In this document: piece after piece, positions 13,091 through 26,059 of the stretch
Position numbering within the stretch: the stretch's first letter is position 1
How the letters are laid out: each line of letters starts with the position of its first letter
NCBI GenBank assembly: GCA_003024785.1
Contig: PUQB01000382.1
Span: forward strand, 178,237-242,236
Source of the DNA: Selaginella tamariscina
Lineage: Eukaryota > Streptophyta > Lycopodiopsida > Selaginellales > Selaginellaceae
DNA length: 64,000 bases
Direction of reading: 5' to 3'
The notes under the pieces: generated by a model
Databases searched by the model: none
The model's input: only the letters and a program-made list of their open reading frames with translations
What the model was told of the DNA's origin: nothing
Translations under genes and position numbers: made by a program

Positions 13091-13739
13091 TAAAATAGTT
13101 TATTTGAAAAATAAAAAAAAGTGTTTCAAAAAGACACTATTATAACTTATTCATAAATGAATAATTTTTATAAGTGATTGAATGCACTCTTATAAATTCA
13201 TTTTTTAATATGTAATACTTATGTGTATTATAAAAAAAGAGCATTGCATTTTACACTAATATATTTTTATATCTACATGTTTTTTTTTTTTGTTAAGAAA
13301 TTTATGTGGTAAAAGATGGTTATTTTTGAAATGTTTTTTTTTTAAACTAATATTAACACTAAAATGGACTCACTTTAAAATGACTCACTTGTCTCTTTTT
13401 ACACCACTAATGAAAAAAAAAAAAAACTTTAACCTTTTATCTTTTGATAGTTTTAGTTGCTATTAAGATTTATTACATTTTACTTCTTTATTTATATGCT
13501 TCTTGGTCATTTATTTGTTACTATGTTATTATCTACATCAAATAAATAATACACCTTGTAACTTTTAAAACATACTCTTTATTAATTATATTAATTTATA
13601 ATATTTTTTTATGTTTTAAATTTTAATTTCATAATTATAAGACATATAAGTACGACAAATATAAAATGTGTATATCATATATAACAATGTTTGTAATTCA
13701 TACCATTATTTTATAGTATATCCCATGTACGAACTAAGA

Positions 13740-13990
13740 AAGGCCTCTTATAAAGTTGGAAAGGTTCATCACCAAACGTTTATAAATGTTCATTAATAAG
13801 TTTTTATAAATGTAATTTTAAATAATTAATAAATAATTATACTTACTTTTGTTTATAAGGAGATAACATGCCTATATGAATAAGATATCACTTTACATAA
13901 TTCTACATTATTATCATTATTTTTATCATTAATTTATTCATCTTTAAAGTTGTTCATGTCAAACATGTGAATTTTTTCCACTTCAAAAAT
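13740..13990 (-). pseudogene. Fossil methyltransferase exons 6 and 5
   Basis: Heavily AT-decayed sequence. Read on the minus strand, it follows exon 5 (motif CACATGTTTGACATGAACAA, cf. copy C 'CACATATTTGATACAAATGA') and exon 6 (TTATTAATGAACATTTATAAACG...TGATGAACCTTTCC, cf. TTACCAGAGAGCATTTG...TGATGATGGGCCTTCC). No reading frame survives. Assignment is by comparison with copies B-D in this window. Confidence 0.45.
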
Positions 13991-14369
13991 AATTTAAGAA
14001 AATAGTACAACTTGTATTACTTTTTACTTATTAAAATTATTTAAAGTATTAAAATCATTTACAAATTTTTAAAATCTATTAATATATTTTAATATTCATA
14101 ACAAATTATAACAATTATAAATTTTGTGGAATAAACAACTATTTTTTAATTTTTTTTTTCTTCTCTCCTCTTCTTCCTTCTCTTGTATATGTATGTGTAT
14201 AGATTATAAAAAAAACAATACAATGTCAAAATTGTAAAAAAAAGAATTTTGAATTATAAATGTATGAGTTCATGTTATATTTAAGATATATGTCTATATT
14301 GATTAATGAATTCATTATAATTTTTTGTACAAACTTGTAATATATGTGTTATATATAACATTTAAGTTT

Positions 14370-14965
14370 TTATAGTGGGTCTTATTTATTACATTAGGAG
14401 CATGTTTATTAACAATATTTCTTCATTAGGACTTATAAATGTATAATGGAGTTAAATCTCAATTTGCAAAAGTAGCATTTATATTTGATAATTAACGCAA
14501 TATGTAAATTTGTATATATACACATATACGCATTATATTATGTAATTTCTGACACATTATGAGTTTGTTTAATGTATATCATAAGTTATGAAGAATGAAA
14601 ATTTTCATTTTTTATTGTTAATATTGGTGACATTATAAAAACAATGTATAAACAATAGTTAAGATAATAATTGATGTAATACATTAATTATTATTTAATT
14701 ATTTAGTTTAGGAACTTAATTTATTCATTTACAAAAATTAATCTATCCATGATAATACATTGAACACCCCAATATAATATTATTTAATATAATGATATAT
14801 GGGTACACATAGAATTTACATGAATGAAATTAAATGCAAATCATAGAAGAATGAGTTTCAGTTATATTATATATATTCATACATAAGTATCGATGAAAAA
14901 TGTTGTTAATAGATTTGATTTTAGTTCAATATGTAAAACATATTGTAAAACCTTTGAAATGTTAT
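14370..14965. pseudogene. Two head-to-head fossil methyltransferase fragments (exons 7-8 +, then 8-7 -)
   Basis: At 14,395-14,490 (+) the order 'GGAGCATGTTTATTAACAAT', 'CTTCATTAGGACTTATAAAT', 'GCAAAAGTAGCATTTATATT' matches exon 7 of copy C. At 14,540-14,645 (+) the GAATGAAAATTTTCATTTTT...ATTGTTAATATTGGTGACAT block matches exon 8. From 14,735 the same exons recur on the opposite strand (exon 8 at about 14,735-14,770, exon 7 at 14,850-14,960). All frames are lost. Confidence 0.45.
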
Positions 14966-14999
14966 ATAAGAACATATTGTATTATTAATAAACATATAA

Positions 15000-15870
15000 A
15001 TATGCATGATCACTTTAAAGAGAGTATGACTTAAAAAGGGTTAGAATTTTACTTTTATATTGATTTCATAAAATTGTAGCTTTGGGTAGGTATGGACTAT
15101 ATAGAAACGATGAAGGTAAACATGTTAGTTTTTTTTAAATTAATATTGTTTATACAAAAAAATTATATTTATTGTATTAATACTTAATATTTATTATTAA
15201 ATGATTCAATAATCATAATATAAATAAGATTGCATCACTATATAATTAAATAGAATTAATATATAACAAAAACACTACATAAAAGGTACAATTAATGTTT
15301 AATTAGAGATTTATAGAGTTTATATATGTATCTCTCGTCTAAAGAATATATGTTAGCAATTTAGAATTAACAATACTAAGATAACAAGACCTTATAAGTA
15401 TTATATAAGTATCAAATAATATAGGAAGTTGTACTAAAATACATGAATATAACTTAAATTTTATAAGGAAGTATAATTAGAATTTTTGAGTTATTGATTT
15501 AAAAAGACAATAGTGGTTCAACAAATACTTGAACATCCTTATAGTTATAAATATAATCTTTATTAAATTTGAGAATTTATTTATTTATAATAATCTTTTA
15601 AAATATTTTAATATGAATTATTTTAAAAGTGACAATACTAAAAATATTCCATGGAATATTTAACACTTTAAAAATATAAACAACAATGATATACTTAGCT
15701 TAACTTCTCCATATAATTGTAATGAATTCATTACTTAACACATTCAACATCCCATGCGCACACTCCTCACCTTGGACTCCAAGGGATTTTTCATAATGTA
15801 GCTTTTAGAAACTTGCACATGGAATATATTGTAAGATCGTGGTATAAACTATAAACATTATATAAATAGA
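15000..15870. other. AT-rich spacer between fossil exons
   Basis: Includes the block 'AATTGTAGCTTTGGGTA' to 'ATTAATACTTAATATTTA' that is shared, inverted or direct, with 36,370-36,600, 46,110-46,330 and 24,000-24,100; this is decayed intron 6-7 DNA of the duplicated unit. No functional feature seen. Confidence 0.4.
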
Positions 15871-15879
15871 TAGATAGAC

Positions 15880-16240
15880 ATCTTTATATTTGACATATTT
15901 ATAAGCCTTATGATTATGAATATTAAAACTTTGAGAAATAAGGAATCACTGTAGAAGATGGAAGAGGTAAACATGTTATATGTAAATGAATTTATATAAA
16001 TAATTAAAAGTATATTTTAAAGGTGTACAATGTGTATTACATGTTGACTTAAATAATACATTGTTGTTGGGCGCGCTAATTAACGATTGAGGAGTGTAAA
16101 AAAAACAAATGAAGAAATATTTACAGGACTATCCAAGAACAAAGTGATTAGAGATTATATGCATTACTAGTGTGGAAAAGAGACAAAAATATACATGTGA
16201 GGATTTGAATCCATAATAATAAGAAAAAACAAACCAAGCA
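15880..16240 (+). pseudogene. Fossil methyltransferase exons 10 and 11
   Basis: 'CTTATGATTATGAATATTAA' ... 'GAATCACTGTAGAAGATGGA' (15,907-15,965) matches exon 10 of copy C. 'AAAGGTGTACAATGTGTATT' ... 'TTGTTGTTGG' ... 'CATAATAATAAGAAAAA' (16,019-16,230) matches exon 11 and its 3' flank. Stops in all frames. Confidence 0.5.
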
Positions 16241-16735
16241 ACATTGTTATTATTTTTTAACAATATTGTTTTGTAATAAGGTAAGTTTGACGGTAATGGA
16301 TTTCTCTTATTATATTCTTACATGCATACATTTTGCAAGAAAACCTATGCGATACATGTTCCTTAGCTCCACTAGATTCTTGCTCTTGTATTTTGGACTA
16401 GTTTATAAGTCAATTTTTTTAAATAGTAGGTTTATATTATCATTTTTATGAATATAAAATTTCAAAAATAATTATCACAGCATTTGAATAGTCAATATTA
16501 ATTACTTCACTCATTAATCTTCTTACTATGTGTATTAATGATACTTTCGTGTTAAACATGTATACATATATTTTGCATTAGAAAGGTGAAAACATATAAA
16601 GTATATATATAACTTTATTATAAATTAATGGTTGAGATTTCATTTTAAATCTAATAATAATGTTACGAGGAAAAATAATATTCATAAAGAATCTAGATCA
16701 ACGGTTTTCTTTAATTTAAAATCTACAAATTCTTT

Positions 16736-16822
16736 ATATATATATATATATAATATATATAATATATATAATATATATATATATATGTGTGTGTGTATGT
16801 ATGTATGTATGTATATATATAA
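16736..16822. repeat. (TA)n/(TG)n/(TATG)n microsatellite
   Basis: TA runs with AATATATATAA interruptions, then TG, then TATG units. The small open frames on both strands over this stretch (16,632-16,954) are translations of the repeat. Confidence 0.85.
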
Positions 16823-17148
16823 TCGATGATTTAAAAAGTGTAACATAGTTCTTATTAGGTATAATACAACTAGTCTCGTACACTTTGTACATATTAAATG
16901 CTTCGAACAGTTACCATGTATCCCTGGAAAATGAATATTATCAGACACACACACACGTGTATGTTATATATATGTGTGTGTGTGTGTGCTGGTCCGAATT
17001 ATGCACAAAATTTCTAGGATATCAAGAATATACGTAAGTAAGCGCTTTAAGGGCTTATATTTAACTTATTGATTTAAAATTATAAGGAAAAAAATTCACT
17101 ATATATTGTTAGATTACTTACTTATATAAAGTGTTAACATAATTATCA

Positions 17149-18052
17149 TCACTCGTATATCCGTGTGACCCTCCTGGTCTCCTTGTGGAAACAAAGCCAG
17201 TCATAAGCATCAAACTCTGACCAGTTGACTTCATCTTGGCCGTCGGGCAAATTTTCTCTAAATCTCTCCTTCATCTCCACAACCGTTGATTCTTCCTTAC
17301 ATCCAAAGGCCACGCTGTTGGTTATCTCGGGCGTGTAATACACCTTCTTGTACACCTTCAAAGCATTTTATAAACTTAGTAAATATATAAAACTATATAT
17401 AATATATAGTTTACTCGTTCAATCTTCCTGATTGCTCTCTCAAACTCCGGCCCTTCAGGTTCAATATTCATAATTATGACACCTACAAATATGAAGTTTA
17501 TTAATTAATATTACATTATGTTTAGGTGCAATAGTTATACCACCGTCTCGAAGGATTCTACGGGTGCCATTCAGAAAACGCTCTCCCAAAAAGCTGCATA
17601 ATTGAAATAAGATATATATGTGTGTGTGCGCGTTGTTATATACCTGATTTGACCACCTCTAACATTGGCAACAGCGGTAATATCAACAATTGCGGAATGA
17701 AATTTCTCCCCTCGATAACTGTGGACAAAATCCAATCCATCTACGATAATACACTGGACACCCAACAACTCCCTCATCAGACGTGTGGAGAAAAATGTAT
17801 GTACGTGTGTGTGTGCGTGCGCGTGCGTGCGTGAACTTACACGTATGGCTTGATCATCAAATTCAAATGCCGCTTTTGCAGCTTGCAGAACAACGGGGTT
17901 CAGTTCCACAACATGTACATCCATTCGTAAGTAGCGATGAAGAAATGTCGCCAATAGACCTGCTCCCAGTCCAATAAGCAACACCCGCTGCAGAAAAACA
18001 TGTATGTTTGTACATACCGCGGATGAATGCACGTATATATATGTATATGTGT

Positions 18053-18095
<43 letters not shown>

Positions 18096-19727
18096 AAACA
18101 CACTCACACGCCTACTTGACTCAAGTGGAGGGGAAAGGCCCATCATTAGAGCCGCTACAAATGCTCTTTGATAATAATCCTTAAGCTTCTCCAGCAGTAG
18201 TTCTACAAAAGAAGATATATAAATGAAGACACGCACGCACGCGCGCACACACACACACTCCATTCACAGAACACAGCGTGCCTCCGTGTCGTCTGGTGAG
18301 CTGCTGAATACCATTTTACGCATCTCAACTCTTGCATTGTCATAGTCTTCCTCATCAGATACTTCGTCACTAAAGTCGGTCGTGTCTATGACGCGAACTC
18401 CACGTTTTAAAAACAACTTTGTTTACCATCAGAATACGCAGGAAATTCTGCAAACAACACTACAAATGTGATAATCACACTTGGTTTTCGAATACGAAAT
18501 TCTCTGAAATTATTAAACTGCGAGTATCAAATTATTAAATTTAAAAAATGGAGTACGAGATTCTCTAATAATAAATAAATTCAATTAATAATTTACGTTT
18601 TTATTTTAAAATATATAAAATTTCTTTATATATGTGAAATCAATTATTTAAAAATTGTAGTGTATACATAGTTCTATTAGGTATAGTACACTAGTCTCAT
18701 ACATATTACATGTGTAAGCCACAGTTACTATGTATCCCTGCAAATGCTATTCACGTACTGAAGCTTGCAATATAGTTATATATATATATATACACAAAAT
18801 ATACAACATTTATAGGATATTGAGATTATACGTTTGTCTTTTTGTTTCTTCGAAACAAATATGAGGGTTTATATATTTAACTTATTAATTATAAAATTAT
18901 GAAATTAAGAAGGAAGAAAAACAGCACGATACATATATTGTTAAATTACTTACTGGGCTTATATAAAGTTCTAACATGGAATAATTTCTCCTCTTCTTCC
19001 TGTATATGTATGTGTAAACCTTGGATGAATTGTGTGTGTGTACCTCAGAAAAAGCAGCTGTTTCTTTCTTTTCCTCTTCTCCTTCTCTCATCTTTTCCCA
19101 ATTCTTTTCTACCTCTTCCTTCTCTTCTCCTGCATACAATCCACATTATACATAATAGACACTTTCGAGGGAGTGCAGGGAAAGAAGACCAATCAATGAC
19201 CAATATATGTTTATATTCATATTTATATTTAAAAATCTAAAAACCCTGAGCTCTGTAAGCTCTCCTATTGCTACACAACTAAAGATAGGCAGTTTCAGAG
19301 ATGCGTAGATTATGGGGAGACCCAACATATAGATTTATTTACTTAGTGTCCTCAGATACCTCTAGTGTCTCATATGCGTCTTCCGGATTTTCTATTGCCT
19401 GCAAAAGATTCACTTCAGTTACAGATCATTTGGAAAAGATCGAATTCACATACAGACAACACATACATATAATAACACGCACACGCACATACACGAGTCT
19501 TTATATGGGCCTGCTCCTCGATCGATCTTTGTTTTCTTGGGTTTCTGCAGAGAATTTTGAGAACCCATCAAAAATTATTGCGAGAAAATGCGGATAAGAT
19601 ATCATTTTTCTTAGAAAACGGGGAAAGATGATGAATTCAGAATACTGGGTACTTACTTGGCGTGATGAGATGCAGAATTCCATTCCATTGTTGTCTTCTA
19701 ATCGCCGCTTGCCTTTGCCCTTAATCG
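17149..19727 (-). pseudogene. METTL13-C-like methyltransferase, copy A (start codon deleted, several frameshifts)
   Basis: Eleven exons in the order seen in copy D, minus strand. Exon 1 remnant is about 19,657-19,727, exon 10 is 17,415-17,482, exon 11 is 17,149-17,355. The methyltransferase core is recognisable: LLIGLGAGLL (SAM motif I), VVELNP (acidic residue after beta-2) and DGLDFVHSYRGEKFHSAIVD. Compared with copy D, about 13 bp covering the ATG are missing upstream of 'AAGGGCAAAGG'. Exon 2 lacks 2 bp; exon 4 lacks 1 bp; exon 5 lacks 2 bp near 18,407 (CCACGTTTT for CCATGGCGTTT) and 1 bp near its end; exon 6 lacks 2 bp at its donor end. The stop of exon 11 is changed (TAA to TAC), adding two residues. 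Family role if intact: SAM-dependent methylation, by analogy with eEF1A lysine methylation. This copy is almost certainly dead. Confidence 0.78.
18052..18094. repeat. (CT)n(TA)n tract in intron 6 of copy A
   Basis: A CT run passing into TA and then TG, between exons 7 and 6 of copy A. The same composite tract sits at the same intron position in copies B, D and E. Confidence 0.85.
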
Positions 19728-19772
19728 CTCCAACCCTGCAGTCTTGTTTCACGATCCTAAGGTTTTTAACTC

Positions 19773-19850
19773 CACGTGGCCTAATAAGAACCGCTGATGA
19801 TGTTAACTCATAAATGTGGCTTTATCCAGCCGTGCGTTTTGGGCGCCAAA
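19773..19850 (-). promoter_or_regulatory. E2F-like site and G-box upstream of copy A
   Basis: On the minus strand TTTGGCGC (19,843-19,850) is followed 65 bp downstream by CACGTG (19,773-19,778), upstream of exon 1. The same pair occurs in copies B, C and D. TTTSSCGC is the E2F consensus and CACGTG the plant G-box core; their use here is inferred. Confidence 0.45.
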
Positions 19851-20049
19851 CTGTCTGCTTAAAAATGCGGGAGATGGAGCAAGTATAAGGGACCCTTTGT
19901 CTTTTTTTTTTTAAATTTAGTTAGTTTTTAATGCAGTTTAAATATTATTTAAATCTGTAAACTAGTCTTTTTTTTTAATAACTATTTTATTAATATAATT
20001 AATCAAGTTAATTATACTATAATATTAATTAATTCTTGTTCTATAATTC

Positions 20050-21150
20050 TGCTTAAGGAAACAGTTTTAGATAGAAGCTGCAAAATTGTATAAGCATACT
20101 TTAAGAGATAATTTACATTAGAAAGTTAAAATTATAAAAGTACTTAAAAGACAAGATATCTATATAAGCTACATACCGACACAAATTAATTTTGAGAGCT
20201 CATAGAGGGGAAGGTTTTCTTTAAAGCCAGGCTATAACATCCTTTACTTAGTGTTTTATATTTCACTAATGGTCGAATATTCTACAAAATATTCTAATAT
20301 TCTAAGATTAGGTTAACAAAATAACTTGGGGTTAAGGTAATAACAACAAAAATAAGAAGAAGATTATAATTTGCAAGAAGGAGATAATAAAATACATATA
20401 CATATTAAATACATATATAATGTAAATAAAATACTATTTCTATAAATAATAAATCATTAAATTAAATTAATGTAATTTTTAATATTTTAACTAAATTTGT
20501 TTGTAAAGTAGATAAATGGAGAACACATCAAAAAAACATACTCAAAAGAGATAATTAGTTTATCAAATTTATTTTATGTGTATAAGTATCTTAAGGATTG
20601 TTGATATTTTATATTTTCTTTAAAATATTATATTATATGTAAAACAAAAATTTAGAAGGTACAATGGCTAGTTTTTAAAATAGTTTAATACACATGGGTC
20701 GAAAATAAACCTTATGAATGCAGTTTGTTTTTATAAATATATATCTAAGAAAACTTGCTATGTTATGTTATTTTAAGTAATAAATAATTTCTTTTAAATC
20801 AATAACAAAAATATGCCAAAGGAAATCCATTAAAATTGCACACACATGCACATGCACATGCACCAAGACGTATTAAAAGTTTATGTATCCACGTTATATA
20901 TCATTTTAACATATTATACATTCTTGATAACACTCTCACACAACAATGTATAAATATATGGATATATATAAGAATAGATGTACATGTATGGTTAGGTATA
21001 TACTGTGTATTTATTTCAATGTAAATTATTATTTCCACATAAACTTGCACATGTGATATTTTAAATAATGAAATACATAGAAACATTATGTGCATATATT
21101 ATTTAGCTATTTACACACATACACACATATTAACTTGACAAATTAATTTT
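20050..21150. repeat. Diverged duplicate of 7,500-8,340; also related to the flank of copy D
   Basis: The 5' flank of copy A. It aligns with 7.5-8.3 kb as described there. Around 20,240-20,600 it also aligns directly with 50,410-50,800 ('TAATGGTCGAATATTC', 'AGAAGATTATAATTTGCAAG', 'ACACATCAAAAA'). Copies A and D therefore share an old duplicated flank. No gene seen. Confidence 0.5.
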
Positions 21151-21819
21151 TTTTGAAAGGATGATAATTGAAATAAATAAATATAGTTTCAACCATTTAT
21201 AAATAAATGGTTTCAATATGGATTTTAAAATAAAATTAGAATATTGTGAACTCTTAATACAACAATTTCTTATATTCTTTAATGAATTTAAGATGTCTTT
21301 AATAAAAAAAATCATCTTTATATTCTTAATGAATTTTATACTAAATAATTATAAAGAACTTGTCTATTCAATATATTTATTATAATGTTTACTTCCCAAG
21401 TTTATATTAAATTTTAAAAGAATTGTTTTAACTTAATTTAATTATTATACAAACTTTAGAGTTATTATGGGTTAGCTTTTGAAATGTTTATATATATAAT
21501 TTAACATTAATGTGATTGTTTAAAAAAGTCTCGAGAAGGATAATATAGTTATAATTAATTTTAACTTAAACGTTAAAGCCTTAATAAATAAATAAGTTTG
21601 AAGCATTATTATTACCATTAGACAACTAAAGTGTAATGGTTAAAACATATAAAATAAAAAGTGAAGGTGTCTCAATGCAATTTTATAAATTCATTTCCTA
21701 ATATGTAATACTTACATGTATTATAAAAAGAGTATTACTACATTTTTATCTCTTATACATTTATACATTCTTTTTTATTAAGGAAACTCTTATTATCAAC
21801 AATAACATAATGAAATTTT

Positions 21820-22060
21820 TATCTTCATAGCTTTTAACAAAAGTTAATCTATCCACTATAATACTAAACATATAATAAATTTAATAAATTATGTAATACA
21901 ACACATATCACTTACCCAATGTTGCTTTGACCAATTACAAAATAATGAAGTTTAACTTCACTACATATACACTTATATATAAATTTTAATAAAAAAATGT
22001 TGTTAGTAAAGTTGTTCCCAATTGAATAAATAAGACCAACTATAAAAAAAATTAAAATGT
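21820..22060 (-). pseudogene. Fossil methyltransferase exons 8 and 7
   Basis: 'TTAATCTATCCACTATAATA' (21,843) is the reverse of the exon 8 start. 'CCAATGTTGCTTTGACCAATTAC' and 'GAAGTTTAACTTCACTACAT' (21,916-21,968), then 'AATGTTGTTAGTAAAG' (22,000), follow exon 7 in reverse. The layout matches 51,040-51,260. No open frame. Confidence 0.45.
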
Positions 22061-22439
22061 TAAATATAAAATTATAATGAATCCATTAATTAACATGTTT
22101 ATATATCTCAAACATGTGTACACATGCATTCATGCACCTTGGACTGGAGGGCAAATGCAATTTTTTTATTTATTTACAATTTTAACATAGTGATATAATA
22201 ATTGTGTTACACATACACAAGTGCATTCACTTTTTCTCTCTTTTACACATAAATTACTTTGAAATTCACATATATACACATAGAGGAAAAAGAGTGATTT
22301 AAAAAGTATTAATAGATTTTTAAAAAATGCAAATGATTTCAATGCTTTAAATGATTAGAAATAATTAAGAAAAATAATACAAGTTATATAATTATATCAA
22401 ATTAATTTTAAAGAGAAAAGAATTTACATATTCAATATG

Positions 22440-24765
22440 AATAGCTTTGAGAATGAATTTATTAATGATATAAATAATGACAATAAAATAAAATTCAACA
22501 ACTTATTTATCATATAAACATGTTTTGTAAACAAAAATATGTTTATTTATTTATTAGTTAATTTAAAATTACAGTTGCAGAAACTTAAAGATAATTATTA
22601 CCAAGCATTTGTAATAACTTTGATAATGAATTTCTTTAAGATGTGTATATGCACTTGTGTATGTGCAATCATGAAATAAATTAATATAGTAATTAATGGG
22701 TTCATTACAATTATATAGAGAGAAGGAAATCATTTTTCTTTATAATCTTGACATGGTGATATTATTTTCTTTTAAAACTAATTATCACGCACACATAATT
22801 ACTTTAAGGTTCACACACATACATATAAAAAGAAATGGAGTAAAAATTTACAAAGTCCTTAATTGCTGTAATTTGTTATAAATATTGGGGATATTAATAA
22901 ATTTTTAAAATTATAGATGATATCAATGCTTTAATTATTTTAATTAATAGGAAGCAATGTAAATTGTATAATTATATCAATAAAATTTTTAAAATAAAAG
23001 AATTCACATATTCAACACCAATAACTTTCAAAAATGAACCAACTAATAATGCATATGATAATAATAAAGTAAAATTACATAAAATGAAATTTCATGGATT
23101 ATTTACTATATAGGCATGCTATCTCCTTATGAATAAAAGTACATATAAATACTTATTTGCTAATTTAGAATTATAATTGTAAAAGCTTAAGAATATAACA
23201 TTTTTTACAATGAACTTTCCCCTCCCATCGAGTCAAAGATGTGTGAGTGCAATTGTGTGTGTGCACATATGAAATATTTCAATGTGTTATTTAATAGATT
23301 TATTACAATCATATGTAAATGTTCTTCTTTAAGGCTATTTATAAAATGTTAAATATTTCATATTGTTAGTTTTGTGAAATTATATATATTATAAAAAAAA
23401 TTAATAATTTTAGAAAATATTTTACACCTTAAAATAATTCATATTAGAATATTCTCAAAGATGACTAAAAAATAAAAATTCAAATTAATAAATAATATAT
23501 TTAGAACCATAAAGAAATACAAGTCATTATGGTTTCCTCGAGATTAATAATTCATAAGTTTCAACTATTGTATGAAAATCAAACCTTAAACCTATACTTA
23601 CGTACTTTTGTCAAAAGTTTTTTCACAAGATCATATTAAGGAATTTAATTTAGATATTATTAATCTTGAACTGCATACTAGATTCATCACATATTCTTTA
23701 GGTTGAAAAAGACATATGATAAGAAATTTTATAAATCTTTATTTAAAGTATTTTATTATATTTTGTATAGTGTTCATGTCATATATTAAATTCTCATTCA
23801 ATCTATAGTGATGCAATATTAGTTTAAATTGTGATTATTAAAGTGTGTAATAATGAATATTGAAGTTGATATGTTAAAGAAGTGAGTATTATAATAAACA
23901 TAGTTCTTTTTATATATAATAGGCAATGGGATATTGAATTTAAAAAAGAATAAACATGTTCATTTTCATCGTACCCATTTAATTTGATACTTACTCAAAG
24001 TTATACTTTTATGAATCCAATACAAAATTGTAAGTTTTAACCCTTTTTAAGTCACACTTTCTCTATCTTAAATCTTGTTTGTAAAGGTGATCATGCATAT
24101 CTATATATTATTATTAATAATGCAAACTTGTTAAACTATGTTTATATATAACATTTCAAATTTTTTAACAACATTTGTTATTGATATTTTTGTATAGATG
24201 TATATGTAGTGAAGCTGAAACCAATGTTCTGTAATTTGTAAAGTAGTATTTGAATTTAATGATCTAGTGATTTATATAATTTCATATACACGCACAACTT
24301 TGTATTACATAATTTTTGACACCATTTTGAGTTTATTTAGTGTACTATCATGGATACATTGGCTAGTATAAACTAACAATGATTAAAAATAATAATTAAT
24401 AATAATGCAGTTTTATGGAGGGACCTTTCTTAACTTACACACATGATATACTAAAAGATCATGATATGAATTACATATATAATCATTGTTATATATATGT
24501 ATATATACACATCTTTTATATTTCACCATACTTATAGATTTTATGATTTATAAATATTAAAAGGGAACCACTACAAAAGATGAAAAAGATGAACATGTGA
24601 TATGTATATGAACTAATATAATTTATTAAAAGTATGTTTTGAAGGTGTATAAGATGTATTACATATTTAACCTATTACTATTGAATATAAGAACAAATTA
24701 ACGATTGAAGAATGTAAAAAACAAATGAGGGAATATTTGTAGTAGACTTTAGAGTCCATTAGTGG
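22440..24765 (+). pseudogene. Fossil methyltransferase copy F, exons 5-11
   Basis: An old, AT-decayed copy most like copy C. Exon 5- and 6-like blocks occur twice (22,425-22,660 and 23,000-23,270), with 'GCTTAAGAATATAA...' and 'TTTCCCCTCCCATCGAGTC' before a TG-rich intron start. Exon 7 is at about 24,180-24,285 ('GTATTTGAATTTAATGATCT'). Exon 8 is at about 24,335 ('TTAGTGTACTATCATGGATA'), exon 9 at 24,405-24,455, exon 10 at about 24,530-24,590 and exon 11 at about 24,650-24,765 ('GGTGTATAAGATGTATTACA'). All frames carry stops. It is followed by a fossil F-box gene on the opposite strand, as copy C is by the F-box gene. Confidence 0.6.
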
Positions 24766-24929
24766 TGGATCATCAAGAGATAAATATATATGTAATTCAT
24801 AATAATAAGGAAAAAAGCCAAGTAACATTTCAATGTTGTAATCAAGGAAACAATTTGGAGTCAACACCTTTTACCATAAAGGTTTCTTTGGTAAAAATTT
24901 TCATGTAAGAATATATAGGTGTAGGATCT

Positions 24930-25420
24930 CTATCTCTCTCACACACAAATATTACTTATAGAAAATGAATATTTATTAATGCATTAAAACACCTCCAAAA
25001 TTATTTATTTCCAAATAAACCACAATTGCCTTGTCTAGGTTCCCACTTTCTCATGTTTTCAAATGCCATCTTGTGTTTTTTAACTCTTTTTAAAGAAATA
25101 ATTTTACCACATGCATCATATTTCAATAATGCCACTCTCGATCTTAACCATGCATACATGCCATCTACAACATGCTACATACCTTACATAAATAACTAAG
25201 GCTCTCTTTCCAAAAAAGATAATTCTTTCAAAGCATACATTAAATGTTCAAAAATATATTTTTAAATTAAAATAGTGCATACTAGTGACAATTTCAAAGA
25301 GTGAATGAAAAAAACCATAATATCATAATTTTTACTATGGTTACTCATGTTTTGATAAAGGTTATTGAAGATGCTACATGATAAGCAGAATTTACAATTG
25401 ATTCTCTCTTTTGTACAAGC
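24930..25420 (-). pseudogene. Fossil F-box/kelch-like gene, 3' part
   Basis: Aligns along its length with the 3' half of the F-box gene at 44,440-44,830: 'ATGCATTAAAACACCT', 'CTTGTCTAGGTTC', 'CATGCATACATGCCATCTACAACATG', 'CTAAGGCTCTC' and 'GAGTGAATG' occur in the same order. Frames are broken. With copy F it forms a duplicated two-gene unit. Confidence 0.6.
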
Positions 25421-25499
25421 GAGGTAACAATTGACCTATACATATTATATGCATATGCATATGTATACAATGGGGGTACCATTTTATATATATAATATG

Positions 25500-26055
25500 C
25501 ACTAGTACTATTATATAATAATATATATTATAAGTATTTATATATCTTTGATGAAGTATATATACAAAATATATGAATATGTTTTAAGTTTGTAATCCCA
25601 TACATAACAATATATATATATATTGTATGTATATAAAGATATATGATGTGTATATGTATACATGTGTGTGCGCGCACATGCATGCACGCATCTATATATA
25701 TATGTGTGTGTACACACACACACATCTCTCTCTCTATTTATATCTTTAAAAATCTAGGTTATCAAGGTAACAATTGTAGTCACAATGAAGATGAAGAGAG
25801 CTAAGAAAGTCAAGACAATTATATATATAAGTATATATATCTTTAATATATAAAGTATATATACTATATTATAAGTATCTATGTATCTTTAATAAAGTAT
25901 ATATATAAAACATATGAATATGTTTAAAGTGTGTAATATCATACATAAGAACAAATATATATATGTGTGTGTGTCTTTGTATAGATATCTAAGCTATTAA
26001 GGTAATAATTACAATTGCAATGAAGATGAAGGGAATTATAGATCAAGACAGGTAA
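25500..26055. repeat. Tandem duplicate of a microsatellite-rich unit
   Basis: The block 'AAGTAT.TAT.TATCTTT.AT.AAGTATATATA' to 'CATACATAA' occurs at about 25,530-25,610 and again at about 25,870-25,950. Its continuation 'AATGAAGATGAAG' with 'TCAAGACA' occurs at 25,783-25,815 and 26,019-26,051. TA, TG and CA runs lie between. Confidence 0.6.
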
Positions 26056-26059
26056 AATA

